Of a stretch of DNA of 64,000 nucleotides, positions 26,024 to 34,490 are shown in pieces (position 1 is the stretch's first letter; each line of letters opens with the position of its first letter). Location: positions 62,001-126,000 of the forward strand of contig JAODAR010000007.1 of NCBI GenBank assembly GCA_025463545.1, given 5' to 3'. This DNA comes from Microbacteriaceae bacterium. GTDB taxonomy: Bacteria > Actinomycetota > Actinomycetes > Actinomycetales > Microbacteriaceae. The translations under genes were made by a program, and so were the position numbers. The notes beneath the pieces are model-generated. The model made no database searches and was not told where the DNA came from. It worked only from the letters and a program-made list of their open reading frames with translations.

Positions 26024-26055
26024 CGGGCGGCGCGCATCCCCACACGCGCCGCCCG
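26024..26055. other. GC-rich hairpin after the tail tube gene
   Basis: CGGGCGGCGCG (26024-26034) pairs perfectly with CGCGCCGCCCG (26045-26055) around a 10-nt loop, 11 nt past the major tail stop. There is no T-tract on the minus strand. It may be an attenuator or an mRNA-stabilising structure separating highly and weakly expressed genes. Confidence 0.7.
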
Positions 26056-26066
26056 GGGCTTACTGG

Positions 26067-26768
26067 CTACGCCCCGCGGGTGTAGGAGAACGCCGCGGAA
26101 GCGCCCGCGCCGTTGGTGACGACGATGTTCGCCGCTCCAGCGGATCCGGCCGGCATGACGGCGACGATGACGCTGTCGGAGATGACAACCCACGATGTGG
26201 CGTTGGTCCCGCCGAACTTGACACCGGTAGTCGGGATGGTGCCGATGAAGCCGACACCGGTGATCTGCACCTGGCCACCGACGGCGACAGCCGTCGGGGT
26301 CGCGGTGAGGACGACGGGGACCGCGACCGCAGCGTACGGGTTGGTGATGGGCGTGAGGATGCCGTCACCGGTGAGCGTGACCGTTACTTCGTCGAGGTCG
26401 GCCACACCGGTCTTGGAGGGCGCCCAGCCGACGATGGCCTTGCCGCTGAACGCTTCGGGAGCACCGTTCCGGTCGTACCAGCGCACGTACACCCGAGCGG
26501 TGTCACCGAACTGGATCTGTGCGGCACGCACGAGCTCCTGGCCGGCGTCGAACACCCCTGCGGTGGTCTTCCGGAGGGCCTTGATCGTGAGGATCCACGA
26601 CTGCATGGTCTTCTCGAACGAGTTCCACCCGTTGGAGTCGTAGTCGTCGGCTCCGACCAGCGTCGGGCTGATCGGCGGGTTGAGGTCGTTGATCCCCTTG
26701 AACGGGACCCACGTGGTGTTGTCGTTCGAAACGTCGACCTTGAATCGGCGGGCGAGAGCGGTTGTCAT
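26067..26768 (-). CDS. Major tail tube protein with Ig-like (IPT/TIG) domain
   Basis: 233-aa protein. The ATG at 26768 follows an AGGAGG site. The N-terminal 150 residues have the tail-tube fold pattern (RFKVDVSNDNTTWVPFKGI, SWILTIKALRKTTAGVF, DEVTVTLTGDGILT). The C-terminal 80 residues form an Ig-like IPT/TIG-type domain (PTAVAVGGQVQITGVGF). Such domains decorate the tail surface and are thought to hold the phage near cells. It sits upstream of the chaperone genes, as expected. Confidence 0.85.
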   Translation of the reverse strand: MTTALARRFKVDVSNDNTTWVPFKGINDLNPPISPTLVGADDYDSNGWNSFEKTMQSWILTIKALRKTTAGVFDAGQELVRAAQIQFGDTARVYVRWYDRNGAPEAFSGKAIVGWAPSKTGVADLDEVTVTLTGDGILTPITNPYAAVAVPVVLTATPTAVAVGGQVQITGVGFIGTIPTTGVKFGGTNATSWVVISDSVIVAVMPAGSAGAANIVVTNGAGASAAFSYTRGA

Positions 26769-26873
26769 GATTGCCTCCTGAGGCGTTGGGGCATGGTGAG
26801 AAGCCCCAAGACACGGTGCCAAGGGGTCGAGCGCTGGCGGATGCCAGCTACCGGCCTGAAGCCGGGGGTACGG

Positions 26874-27329
26874 TTACCAACTGCCCTGTTCGGGGCGGTT
26901 GGGTGTCGGTGGGAAGTCGACGTCGAGGTAGTACTGGTCGATGCGCTCCCACCGCTTCAGGTCATCCATGCCGTTGGGCACGGAGACTCGGCGGTTCATC
27001 TGGATCACAGTTACGCTGCCGAACACGAGGTTCGTCGCGCCGTGCAGTACTCCGAAGATGCCGTCGAGCAGGTCGTCGACGTCGACTGGGCGGTTCGGGA
27101 GACCGCGGCCGCGGATCTGCACCATGACCTGGCCGAGCGGCATGCTGATGTCGTCGCCTTGAGGGACGGCGGCGAGGGTCACGACCCGGTCAGGGGCGGC
27201 CGGCATGATCTTCATGAAGACGCCGGTCTGGCCGCTCGTGTAGACGCCGGACGGGGTGAAGCTGACGCCGAGGTCGGCGCCTGCGATCATCTGGGCGAGG
27301 CCATTGAGCAGGTCAGAGGTGACGGACAT
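26874..27329 (-). CDS. Tail terminator / minor capsid protein
   Basis: 151-aa protein of the phage minor capsid/tail completion group: an N-terminal helix (DLLNGLAQMIAGADLGVSF), a GVYTSGQTGVFMKIMPAAPDRVV strand region and the DDLKRWERIDQYYLDVDFP ending typical of these proteins. It caps the assembled tail and joins it to the head. Its ATG shares a base with the stop of the preceding gene. A roughly 100-nt gap then precedes the tail tube gene. Confidence 0.75.
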   Translation of the reverse strand: MSVTSDLLNGLAQMIAGADLGVSFTPSGVYTSGQTGVFMKIMPAAPDRVVTLAAVPQGDDISMPLGQVMVQIRGRGLPNRPVDVDDLLDGIFGVLHGATNLVFGSVTVIQMNRRVSVPNGMDDLKRWERIDQYYLDVDFPPTPNRPEQGSW

Positions 27330-27670
27330 CAGAAGGCCTTCCCGAGTGTGTCGGCGACGATCTTGAGGACCTTCGGTACTTCGGTGATCATCGGCTGCTC
27401 GAGGTAGAGCGCTTGGCCGCCTTGGCGGTGCACGAGGTCGAGCATGTAGTGCTGATACCTCGCATACGGGCCCGGGTAGGTGACTTGCGCCTCGTTGCCT
27501 TCGACGGTGACGCCGGCAGATCCGCGCAGGTTGCCGTCGAGGATCGGTGCGAGCTCCGCCGAGACGCCGCGGACATGCTCCATCCCCTTGCCGAGCGCGA
27601 TCGGGGCCGCGTCCTGGAGGCGTTCGTCGAGGCCTTCGAGGGCGGTGATGAAGTCGGCTTCGTCGGCCAT
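27329..27670 (-). CDS. Head-tail connector (HK97 gp10-like)
   Basis: 113-aa protein with the gp10-like layout: a helical N-terminus (LEGLDERLQDAAPIALGKGMEHVRG), then PILDGNLRGSAGVTVEGNEAQVTYPGPYARYQH, in which the 'GNLR-S' and 'Y-A-Y-H' positions are characteristic. These proteins act in head-tail joining. It lies between the stopper and tail terminator genes, linked to the latter by a TGATG overlap. Confidence 0.75.
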   Translation of the reverse strand: MADEADFITALEGLDERLQDAAPIALGKGMEHVRGVSAELAPILDGNLRGSAGVTVEGNEAQVTYPGPYARYQHYMLDLVHRQGGQALYLEQPMITEVPKVLKIVADTLGKAF

Positions 27671-27678
27671 CCCGCCCC

Positions 27679-28005
27679 CTAGGTCAGTGTGACGGCGGTG
27701 TGGTCGGGGAGGTCGAGGTCGCCGGAGTCGTGCACGGCAGTCTTGATCACCCGGGAGACAGTCTCGTCGAGGGTGACACGCGAGTCAGCGGTGAACAGCG
27801 GCGCGCTGATCGGGTACGTGTAGAGGGTCGACTCGGAGACGACTTGCTCGCCATCCTTGCCGCGCACCAGCTTCCGAGCGTCATCCGAGTAGCACACGAC
27901 GGAGACCGCGGCAGCGAACGTGTCCTCGCCGTAACCGTTCGTGCCGAGGAACATCTCGACCGTGGCCGTGTGGCTGTAGAACTCGGCCATGTCATCGGCG
28001 CTCAT
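27679..28005 (-). CDS. Head-tail stopper-like protein
   Basis: 108-aa beta-rich protein in the position of the head-closure (stopper) gene. Features include EFYSHTATVEMFLGTNGYGEDTF, KLVRGKDGEQVVSESTLYTY and a C-terminal SRVIKTAVHDSGDLDLPDHTAVTLT, all typical of small SPP1 gp16-like stoppers of actinophages. Its start overlaps the end of the adaptor gene by 4 nt. Confidence 0.65.
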   Translation of the reverse strand: MSADDMAEFYSHTATVEMFLGTNGYGEDTFAAAVSVVCYSDDARKLVRGKDGEQVVSESTLYTYPISAPLFTADSRVTLDETVSRVIKTAVHDSGDLDLPDHTAVTLT

Positions 28006-28451
28006 CGCGTGTAGGGCCCGACGCCGAGGAGGTTGTTCTGCTGCAGCTTCATCAGCGCCTCGGGCACGAGGTGCGTCACCGCATATGCCCTCGCCGCGGC
28101 GGTCTGTTCGGCGCCGGCCATGTCGAAGGATGCGGAGCCGATCTTCTTCGACTTCTTCACCCCGCCCACGTCGATGCCGCCAGTGAGCGGGTTGATCTTC
28201 AGTTCAGCCCATGCGGCAGCCTGGATGCAGGTCGCGTCACGCATGGCGTTGAGAGTCTGGGTGTCCGTGGCGAGGCCGGTGACCTCGTCGACGGGGTAGT
28301 AGGCGCCCTCGGTGGCATCGAGCACGAGAGTCGTGCAGGAGCGCAGGAGTGCGACAGCGTTGGCCGGGGCGGTGCCGCCGGTCCATGTTGCGAGGTCGGT
28401 GGGGGAGGCCAGCGTGACCGGGACGACGAACGGGCCGAAATAGCCGAGCAT
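28002..28451 (-). CDS. Head-tail adaptor (gp6/gp15-like)
   Basis: 149-aa mainly helical protein. It contains a run of helices (PANAVALLRSCTTLVLDATEG, TLNAMRDATCIQAAAWAELKI) typical of the connector that binds the portal's underside, and a C-terminal region rich in Ala. It follows the capsid genes and a hairpin at 28475-28500, and overlaps the stopper gene start by 4 nt. Function is by position and fold pattern. Confidence 0.65.
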   Translation of the reverse strand: MLGYFGPFVVPVTLASPTDLATWTGGTAPANAVALLRSCTTLVLDATEGAYYPVDEVTGLATDTQTLNAMRDATCIQAAAWAELKINPLTGGIDVGGVKKSKKIGSASFDMAGAEQTAAARAYAVTHLVPEALMKLQQNNLLGVGPYTR

Positions 28452-28474
28452 GGTGCCTCCTTCGAAGAGTGCGG

Positions 28475-28500
28475 TGGGGCGGCCAGTGATGACCGCCCCA
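28475..28500. other. Hairpin within the late operon
   Basis: TGGGGCGG (28475-28482) pairs with CCGCCCCA (28493-28500) around a 10-nt loop, in the 56-nt gap between two head genes. There is no T-tract. It is comparable to the hairpin at 26024-26055. Confidence 0.6.
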
Positions 28501-28507
28501 CCAGGGG

Positions 28508-28933
28508 TTACTTGTCCGGGGTCTGTGCTGCGAGGGCCGCGGCGTCTGCCGTTGCCTTCTCAGCCAGAGCGAGCGCTTCCGCTTCAGCGGCGAGCTCTTC
28601 CGGAGTTTTGACGGGCGCTGCGCCGAACTTCTCGATGAGGTCGGTCTTCGTCAGCGCTTCCGCGTCGTCGGGCGTCATGCCCTCGTGAACAGCCCAGCCG
28701 ACCCATGTCGCCTTGCTGGCGCTGATGGCGGGGCGTTCCGTCGGCAGTGCAGGAGTTTCGTCCTGCCCTTCGACGTAGGAGCTGCCGTCCTCGTTCACAC
28801 GAGTCAGGTAACCCTTGAGCAGGCGGTCCTCGATCGTCTCGTGGAGAGGGAGGTCCATCTTGAAGATGGAGCCACCCTCGCCGCGAATGAAGACGTGAGG
28901 GGCAACCTGCGGGATGTCTTCCTTGGTCGTCAT
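28508..28933 (-). CDS. Hypothetical head-region protein
   Basis: 141-aa protein of unknown function. The start at 28933 overlaps the decoration gene stop (ATGA). It is acidic, with a DLPLHETIEDRLLKGYLTRV segment, a central GWAVHEGMTPDDAEALTKTDLIEKFG motif resembling a small helix-extended-loop-helix, and an Ala/Glu-rich C-terminal helix. Genes of this kind often lie between capsid and adaptor genes in actinophages. A role in head completion is a guess from place. Confidence 0.6.
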   Translation of the reverse strand: MTTKEDIPQVAPHVFIRGEGGSIFKMDLPLHETIEDRLLKGYLTRVNEDGSSYVEGQDETPALPTERPAISASKATWVGWAVHEGMTPDDAEALTKTDLIEKFGAAPVKTPEELAAEAEALALAEKATADAAALAAQTPDK

Positions 28934-29301
28934 GCCGAGTACCGACCATCCACCGTGAACGCGGTGACCGTCATGACCACCGACGTTTCGATGGCGAACG
29001 ACCCGTCGGGCTGGCCGACTCGAGCGGACTCGAACGGGCCGAGCCACGCGACTGCACCGGTGGCGACAGTCGCAGTGACTGCCCCCTGGCCGGATGCGAT
29101 CGCGGACGGCTGTGAACCGGCGAGCACGGAGACCGTGCCCGATCCGCCCGAAGCGTTCGAGACGCGGAGCAGGACGACCTTCGCGCCCGGGTAGGGGAGC
29201 GTGAAGCCGTTACCCGCACCGGCGGTCGACGCGGTACCGGCCGGGTCAGCGACGCTGGTCGCGTTGGCGAGCAGGGTGGGGGTGAGTGTTACACGTGCCA
29301 T
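28930..29301 (-). CDS. Putative head decoration protein
   Basis: 123-aa Gly/Ala/Thr/Val-rich beta protein with no charged helices, placed immediately after the major capsid gene. Segments such as VVLLRVSNASGGSGTVSVLAGS and AWLGPFESARVGQPDGSFAIET suggest a compact beta-sandwich. Actinophage head fibre or decoration proteins have this size and location. It overlaps the next gene by 4 nt. Confidence 0.6.
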   Translation of the reverse strand: MARVTLTPTLLANATSVADPAGTASTAGAGNGFTLPYPGAKVVLLRVSNASGGSGTVSVLAGSQPSAIASGQGAVTATVATGAVAWLGPFESARVGQPDGSFAIETSVVMTVTAFTVDGRYSA

Positions 29302-29321
29302 GAGTGTTACCTCTCTCTGGC

Positions 29322-30170
29322 TTAGGAGACGGTGACGAGGGCGCTCGCCAGCGAGTCGGGGCGGACGTTCTTACCGCCGTAGAGCACGAGGCCCTTGACG
29401 GCGTCGGAGAACGAGGACTGGGGCCGGTAGGCCTCAACCTTGTTGATCTGCTCAGCGAACGTGATCGCACGGTTGTTGCCCGCGATGATCGCGAACTCCG
29501 AACCGGTTGTGTTCGGGGCGTTGTTCGACATGGAGATGGTGAATCCCGCCGCGCGACCGATGACACCCTCGCGGAGGCCCGCGGTGGTGCCTGCCTCGTT
29601 GGCGCGGACGAACCGCGGGTCGCGGAGCAGGCAGCCCTCGAACTCGGGGGTGACCACGATGTTGCGGCCCTGGCTTCCGACGCTCGCCTTGTCGAGCTTG
29701 GTCTTCAGCGGCACGAGTACCTTGTCGTAGGCGTCCGTGGGCGTGGTGGCCGAGTTGACCGTGATCGAGCCGAGCTGGTTCGCCGCCTGGATGGAGGTGT
29801 AGAAGCTCGCGAGGTACTGGTCGACCACGTCGGCGAAGCCGAAGCCGCCCTCGTCCTTCAGCTGGTCGAGGACACCGCCCTTGGCCTGGCGCTTGTCGAC
29901 GTCGTCGATGGATACGGCGAAGAACTTCGACTGGTCGATGACGAGCGTGCGCTGGCTGTCGGTCGGCTGCTCGGGGGTGATCACGGTGACGCCGGGGACA
30001 TAGTTCGAGATCGTCGGGCGGCCGACCGAGGTGATGCGTACGGTGTCGCCAGCCTCAGCGATCTCGCCCTCGTAGTCACGGTTCGTGAACACGTTGTAGA
30101 CGAGCGACTTGCGCAGGGCGACGAGGAGCAGTGCGCTCCAGATCTCCGGCTTGAACTTGTTGTAGGACAT
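29322..30170 (-). CDS. Major capsid protein (HK97 fold, P22-coat-like group)
   Basis: 282-aa capsid protein. It begins MSYNKFKPEIWSALLLVALRKSLVYNVFTNRDYEGEI, the N-terminal pattern of P22 coat-like actinophage capsids, and continues with a GDTVRITSVGRPTI strand, the FAVSIDDVDKRQA spine region and a C-terminal A-domain (KGLVLYGGKNVRPDSLA). It follows the scaffold gene. Shell formation around the scaffold precedes DNA packaging through the portal. Confidence 0.88.
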   Translation of the reverse strand: MSYNKFKPEIWSALLLVALRKSLVYNVFTNRDYEGEIAEAGDTVRITSVGRPTISNYVPGVTVITPEQPTDSQRTLVIDQSKFFAVSIDDVDKRQAKGGVLDQLKDEGGFGFADVVDQYLASFYTSIQAANQLGSITVNSATTPTDAYDKVLVPLKTKLDKASVGSQGRNIVVTPEFEGCLLRDPRFVRANEAGTTAGLREGVIGRAAGFTISMSNNAPNTTGSEFAIIAGNNRAITFAEQINKVEAYRPQSSFSDAVKGLVLYGGKNVRPDSLASALVTVS

Positions 30171-30188
30171 GGTGTTACTCCTTGGGTG

Positions 30189-30950
30189 TTAGAGCAGAGA
30201 CTTGAGGAGACCCTTTTCATAGGCCTCGGCAATCTGCTCGGGTGTCATTTGCGCGAGTTGCGCTTCGGTGATTTGTCCGACTTCCCCGGTCCCGCCGGGG
30301 TTGTCGATCGAACTCGCGCCAGCCGCCCGGGCTGCCTTGAGTGATGCGTCGGCGGCCACTGCAGCGTCGATAGCTGCTTTGATCGCCGGGCCATCAGTGG
30401 GGTCAATCCCCTTGATGGAAGTCAGGAACTTCGTGGAGTCGAGCAGCCGGTCGGGGTTCGCCGTGGTGCCGGCGGCCTTGTACACGGCGAGCTCCCGTGC
30501 GGAGTTCAACGCGGTGGCTTGCGCTGCAGTGAGCGAGGCCGTGAGTGCGGCCGGGTCCGTCGCCGCGTCGGGCTTGAGGCCGAGGGCGACAGCGAGCTTG
30601 TCGGTGAGCGCCTTTTGGGCGTCTTCGGCGGCGGTCTTCGCTGCCACGCGCTGATCTCCTTCGCCCTTGCGAGCGTCGGTGATGATCTTCTGCGCCCAGG
30701 CGGGGAGGTCGGTGACGTTCTCTCCTGCGATGGGAGCGGCGGGGGTTGACGGAGTCGCTGCGGGTGCAGGCGTGGCGGCCGGCGGCGGGGTGGTGGCAGC
30801 GGGCGCTGCTGGCGCGGCCGGAGTCCCGGCAGGCGTGTTGCCGCCGTCGTTCTCGTCGAAGCGGATGCCGCGGAGGTCGTGGCTGGTGCGGCCGATTCCG
30901 GCCATGCCGTCGACGGTTGTGCGTACGGGGTGGATGGTACGGGTGTGCAT
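30189..30950 (-). CDS. Scaffolding protein
   Basis: 253-aa protein. The ATG at 30950 has AAGGAG upstream. A basic N-terminus is followed by a low-complexity Ala/Pro/Thr linker (about 40-80), then a long charged helical region (ITDARKGEGDQRVAAKTAAEDAQKAL onward) and a C-terminal helix (TPEQIAEAYEKGLLKSLL). This layout and its place before the capsid gene are typical of actinophage scaffolds, which guide capsid assembly and then leave or are degraded. No protease signature is seen. Confidence 0.8.
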   Translation of the reverse strand: MHTRTIHPVRTTVDGMAGIGRTSHDLRGIRFDENDGGNTPAGTPAAPAAPAATTPPPAATPAPAATPSTPAAPIAGENVTDLPAWAQKIITDARKGEGDQRVAAKTAAEDAQKALTDKLAVALGLKPDAATDPAALTASLTAAQATALNSARELAVYKAAGTTANPDRLLDSTKFLTSIKGIDPTDGPAIKAAIDAAVAADASLKAARAAGASSIDNPGGTGEVGQITEAQLAQMTPEQIAEAYEKGLLKSLL

Positions 30951-30962
30951 GATTCTCCTTGT

Positions 30963-30975
30963 GAGCGCCAGGCTC
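30963..30975. repeat. 13-bp GAGC(N5)GCTC repeat upstream of the scaffold gene
   Basis: The sequence GAGCGCCAGGCTC is identical to 36310-36322. Both copies lie 13-19 nt upstream of a late gene start (scaffold and small terminase), and the ends can pair. Confidence 0.6.
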
Positions 30976-31052
30976 GTTGAGGGGGTGGGGATTACCCGCG
31001 TCAAGCGGGGAGCAGTGGGTGAGCGCCCCTCCCTTTGGGGGAGGCGCGTACG

Positions 31053-31081
31053 TTACGGCGGGAGAGGTGGATCGGTATGAT
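31053..31081 (+). promoter_or_regulatory. Promoter for the 49-aa gene
   Basis: TTACGG (31053-31058), a 17-nt spacer and TATGAT (31076-31081) give a plausible sigma-70-type promoter, with an expected transcription start about 38 nt before the ATG. The spacer also holds GGAGAGG. Confidence 0.5.
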
Positions 31082-31125
31082 CCGAGGACTCAGGCCAACG
31101 ACGACCTGAGGAATGGAGATGAAGC

Positions 31126-31275
31126 ATGAGCAAGGTCAGTCCCTGGCACTCGATCAAGCAGCAGGTGCATCACAACAACACGAACTGCAACACCGGGAAC
31201 AACATCGAGCGTGAGAATCGCCGTGATGGTGACGGTGGTAAGCCGCTCTGTTCGGAGTGTGCTGGGCTCCGGTAG
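31126..31275 (+). CDS. 49-aa Cys/His-containing phage protein
   Basis: Small basic protein (MSKVSPWHSIKQQVHHNN ...) with several His, an isolated Cys and a CSEC pair near the C-terminus preceded by GGKPL. Similar short proteins recur in actinophage genomes. It has its own promoter, a GGAG site and a terminator, and lies on the plus strand inside the minus-strand head gene block, so it is expressed independently. Zinc binding is likely; function unknown. Confidence 0.65.
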   Translation: MSKVSPWHSIKQQVHHNNTNCNTGNNIERENRRDGDGGKPLCSECAGLR

Positions 31276-31283
31276 CTCTAACC

Positions 31284-31318
31284 GCTGGGTGGGTTGTGGG
31301 CTACTGCGCCCACCCAGC
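31284..31318. terminator. Hairpin terminator
   Basis: GCTGGGTGGG (31284-31293) pairs perfectly with CCCACCCAGC (31309-31318). It separates the plus-strand 49-aa gene from the convergent gene ending at 31328. Confidence 0.75.
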
Positions 31319-31327
31319 ACTACGTGT

Positions 31328-31630
31328 TCAGGCGCGCGTCGGCCATGACCAGCAGCCGGGCCTCGGCTCTTCCGAGAAGTGCACGCGCTCGGTGAAGAAC
31401 ATGCCGGTCGGGTTGAGCACGCACAGGGACACGCCCGCGATGTACTCGGCGGCTTGGTCGTCACCCTGGGCGCAGGGCTGGCGATTGCCCTTCCAGTCGT
31501 CCTCGTTGGCGGCATCGGAGCATTCGACGGCGGTTATGATCGCGGCGCGCGGCTCTGGCAGGTACTCGCCGCCCGGTGTGTCGTACGAGTGGTAGTGGAC
31601 AACGCGGCCGATGGTGGGCTGTTGGGCCAT
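31328..31630 (-). CDS. Conserved phage hypothetical protein
   Basis: 100-aa protein beginning MAQQPTIGRVVHYHSYDTPGGEY and ending with the VSLCVLNPTGMFFTERV and GCWSWP motifs, a pattern seen in many actinophage and phage-plasmid hypothetical proteins. Its place in the head module, after the minor head gene, is unusual and it may be an inserted gene. No catalytic motif is recognised. Upstream in-frame sequence belongs to another frame of the minor head gene. Confidence 0.65.
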   Translation of the reverse strand: MAQQPTIGRVVHYHSYDTPGGEYLPEPRAAIITAVECSDAANEDDWKGNRQPCAQGDDQAAEYIAGVSLCVLNPTGMFFTERVHFSEEPRPGCWSWPTRA

Positions 31631-31641
31631 GGGGATGGGTC

Positions 31642-32844
31642 CTATCTGATGGGTGTCGGCATTTTGATCTTGTGATCGGAGAGGTTCAGCTGTTCGCGCT
31701 TCGACTGGCGGGAGAACCCGGTTGCGTTCACGAACTGGCGCACCTTCGCCTGGGCGTTCCGCACGTCGGCGTACGCTTCGGCGCGGATCTTCGGGTCGGT
31801 CGCGTATTCCAGTTCCCGTTTCGCCTTCCGCACCTGTAGTTCGAGGTGCCGTTGACGCTGGGTGAGCCGGTATTCGTCGACGAGCTCCTGTGTCCACTCG
31901 CGCGGCTCGGGAAGGACCGTGATACCCGGGATGACCGGGAGCAGTGTGTGCCTGCAGTTCGGATGCCAGAGGCCGGCCGCAGTCGCCTCAGCGATCGTCG
32001 CGTCGACGTGGATCTCCGGGTTGCTGATCTCCCCGTCCGTGAGCACCTTGTGCTGCCACGGGAAACAATGCGGGCACGGGTGGCCGGAGTCGCCGACGGT
32101 GAAGTAGTGCACGTCGAGGGCATGCATCCTGGCGAGGTGTGAAGCGTTGTACGCCCGGGTCGCCGCGGTCCTGACTGCCATCTCCACATAGGCCGAGAGT
32201 GACCAGTTCCGGCCGGATTTATCCGTGAAGCCGGTGATGCCCTGCGACACGAACACCCGCCACGCCATGGCCTGAGCCTGCGCGGGGGTGACACCGTTCT
32301 CGAGCTCCTGGTAGATGGCGCCGTGCGGGGCGATCATCTTGTAGATGTCATCCGGGAGGCGGGTGATCCGGTATCGGACGTCTTGCAGCTCGGAGGTGAT
32401 GTCGGCGCGGATGGCGTTCGCGGATCGTTCACCGTGCGGCATGGACAGGTCAAAGTAGTCGTCCCCCGAGGGGACGAGCGCCTTCCCCGGTGTGCCGCCG
32501 CCTGAGCCGCCAGAACCGCCCGCGCCAGCGAACGTGTCACGGGGGAGCCGCAGAGATGCACGCACCGTGCCCACGGCCCGGTCAGCATCCCTCCGACCCT
32601 CGGTGATGGCCGCGGTGATCATCTGCGCGGCCAGCGGGTTCGACTGGGCCACCAGATGCCCGAGCACCTGGCGGACCAGGCGACGCATCCGAGGGAGCGC
32701 AGCCTGTCGGCCCTCCAGTGTCGGCTCCGTCCGGGCGAGCACCTGTGTAAGCCCAGTGAGCATCTGCCGTTCAGCGAGGACGTACAGGGCGACGAGTGTC
32801 GCAGTGAGTGTCTCGCTACTGGCCGGCTGCGTTGTTGTCGGCAC
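31642..32844 (-). CDS. Minor head protein (phage minor capsid protein 2 family)
   Basis: 400-aa protein following the portal gene, overlapping it by 29 nt. The N-terminal half is helical; the C-terminal half carries the minor-head signature: YNASHLARMHALDVHYFTVGDSG, HPCPHCFPWQHKV and WHPNCRHTLLPV, with the Cys/His residues that mark the Mu gpF/SPP1 gp7-like minor capsid group. These proteins sit inside the head near the portal. The last 60 residues are a basic coiled-coil. Confidence 0.85.
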   Translation of the reverse strand: MPTTTQPASSETLTATLVALYVLAERQMLTGLTQVLARTEPTLEGRQAALPRMRRLVRQVLGHLVAQSNPLAAQMITAAITEGRRDADRAVGTVRASLRLPRDTFAGAGGSGGSGGGTPGKALVPSGDDYFDLSMPHGERSANAIRADITSELQDVRYRITRLPDDIYKMIAPHGAIYQELENGVTPAQAQAMAWRVFVSQGITGFTDKSGRNWSLSAYVEMAVRTAATRAYNASHLARMHALDVHYFTVGDSGHPCPHCFPWQHKVLTDGEISNPEIHVDATIAEATAAGLWHPNCRHTLLPVIPGITVLPEPREWTQELVDEYRLTQRQRHLELQVRKAKRELEYATDPKIRAEAYADVRNAQAKVRQFVNATGFSRQSKREQLNLSDHKIKMPTPIR

Positions 32845-34474
32845 TGGGGTCTCCGAACGGGTTCATCGCGGGATCAGCCATGGGCGTCTGGGCAAACTCG
32901 ACCTTGATGCGCGCGACCTCTTCGTCCTTCTGGTCGTCGGTCCAGTCAGGGTGCAGGATCTCCACCCGCTCCTCAACTGAGGCGGACTCGGACGTGTACA
33001 GCGACTGCACGTACTGGCCGAGCTTCACCTGCGACTCCTGGACACCGTCAGAGAACTCGACCACCATGTCGGTGACGACGTTCGGGTGTCCGAAGAAGTC
33101 GCGGTCGATGGCCAGCAGCTTCGTGATGTGCTCACGCAACGCCGGGCCCCATTCGCGGATCTTCCGCCCGCGGGTCATGAGCGACCTGCGCTCCTTCGAT
33201 TCGATCTCCGTGGCCGTCTTGTCGCCGCCGCCATCCGGGTTCACACCGAACGTCTGCATGCTGTACCCGGACATCTGCAGGATCTGCTCGATGAGCGAAT
33301 CCGCGGTGACCTTGTACTGCTCCGGGTTGAACGTCGGCTGGAGCACTTGCACACGCTCGGCGAGGGACTTGTCGAGCCCACCGGAGCCGCCGGCCATAGT
33401 GGTGGCGACGTACGTCTCCTGCTCGGCGTCGATGACACTGCCCTTGCCGGGGCCCGCGCTCTTCACGAGGTCCTTGGCGTACATGACTCGTGCACGGGCG
33501 GCACGGCGGGCGCGCATCCAGTCCGACATGGTTTCGGCGAGCTGGTCGAGCAGGTGCTCGATGCCGTCGAGGTCCGACCGGCCGAGGTGGCGGCCGATGG
33601 GGTGCTCACGCCACATGCGGTTCGGGGTCTGGTTCGGCACGTACGTCACGGCGAGGCCGGGGGAGAGCGTGTCGATGGTGCCTTCGACGTTGAGGTCGAT
33701 GTGCAGGGCCATCGCGGCGGTCTCGGGCAGCGTGTTCAGGCTGACCTTCGTGCCGAGATTGTCCGCTTCGCCCTCGTACAGGCCGTGAAGGATGACGCCG
33801 TTGCCGGTGAGGCCGAGCTCGTGGCGTTCGAGGTGGCGGTAGACGAGCTTGCCCTGAGTGTGCACCACGGCCCAGAACGTGACCGCGACGAGCTTGCCCC
33901 ACTTGAACTCGGGCAGCGCCTGGTTGGCGTCCTTGATCGTGGAGAACGGGCCGTCGGGAAACACGGTGTCATCCCACGTCGCACGGAGGTACACGCCACC
34001 GAGGGCGGCGCACATCTCCGCAGCTTCGGCCATGGTCGAGTGGAACGAGTCATCGAGGAGGTCGTTGAGTCGCTCCTGCGTGGGGTTCGGCGCCTTCGGT
34101 GTCTTGGTGGCGCCGTCGACCTTCACGGTGTCAACGCGGCCCACGGTGACTGTGACGGGGTCGGAGAACAGCAGGTCAGCGGACGCCTGGCACATCTCGG
34201 CCGCGATCGGGATCGGCAGCTTCGTGTTCCGTTCAGCACCGAGAGTCGGCTGTCCCACGAACCAGCGGATCGGGCCGATGCTGTGCACCTTCTGGCCGCC
34301 GGTGTCGGAGGCGAAGAAGCCGGTCGTGTCTCCCGTCGTGCCGCCGCCGTAGGCGACCTGCAGGCGGTCGAGGCTGTTCGTCCACCATGCTGCCCACTGG
34401 GCCATCGGGGGCAGGATCGCGTCGAGTTGCTTCGGCGGCCAGATGCGGTTCGGGTCCGAGATGGGCAGCGGCAT
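32816..34474 (-). CDS. Portal protein (SPP1 gp6-like)
   Basis: 552-aa protein. The ATG at 34474 follows GAAAGGGG. It shows the layout of SPP1-type portals: an N-terminal region with QWAAWWTNSLDRLQVAYGGG, a central beta-domain (GKLVAVTFWAVVHTQGKLVYRHLERHEL) and a long helical stretch (LLDQLAETMSDWMRARRAARARV), then DPDGGGDKTATEIESKERRSLMTRGRKIREW, which is close to the portal signature. It forms the dodecameric DNA channel that docks terminase. Confidence 0.88.
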   Translation of the reverse strand: MPLPISDPNRIWPPKQLDAILPPMAQWAAWWTNSLDRLQVAYGGGTTGDTTGFFASDTGGQKVHSIGPIRWFVGQPTLGAERNTKLPIPIAAEMCQASADLLFSDPVTVTVGRVDTVKVDGATKTPKAPNPTQERLNDLLDDSFHSTMAEAAEMCAALGGVYLRATWDDTVFPDGPFSTIKDANQALPEFKWGKLVAVTFWAVVHTQGKLVYRHLERHELGLTGNGVILHGLYEGEADNLGTKVSLNTLPETAAMALHIDLNVEGTIDTLSPGLAVTYVPNQTPNRMWREHPIGRHLGRSDLDGIEHLLDQLAETMSDWMRARRAARARVMYAKDLVKSAGPGKGSVIDAEQETYVATTMAGGSGGLDKSLAERVQVLQPTFNPEQYKVTADSLIEQILQMSGYSMQTFGVNPDGGGDKTATEIESKERRSLMTRGRKIREWGPALREHITKLLAIDRDFFGHPNVVTDMVVEFSDGVQESQVKLGQYVQSLYTSESASVEERVEILHPDWTDDQKDEEVARIKVEFAQTPMADPAMNPFGDPSADNNAAGQ

Positions 34475-34490
34475 GTGGTGCCCCTTTCGG

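Noticed and set aside
31631..31897. N-terminal extension of the 100-aa phage protein
   Set aside because: It lies in another frame of the minor head gene and is Arg-rich; MAQQPTIG is the natural start.
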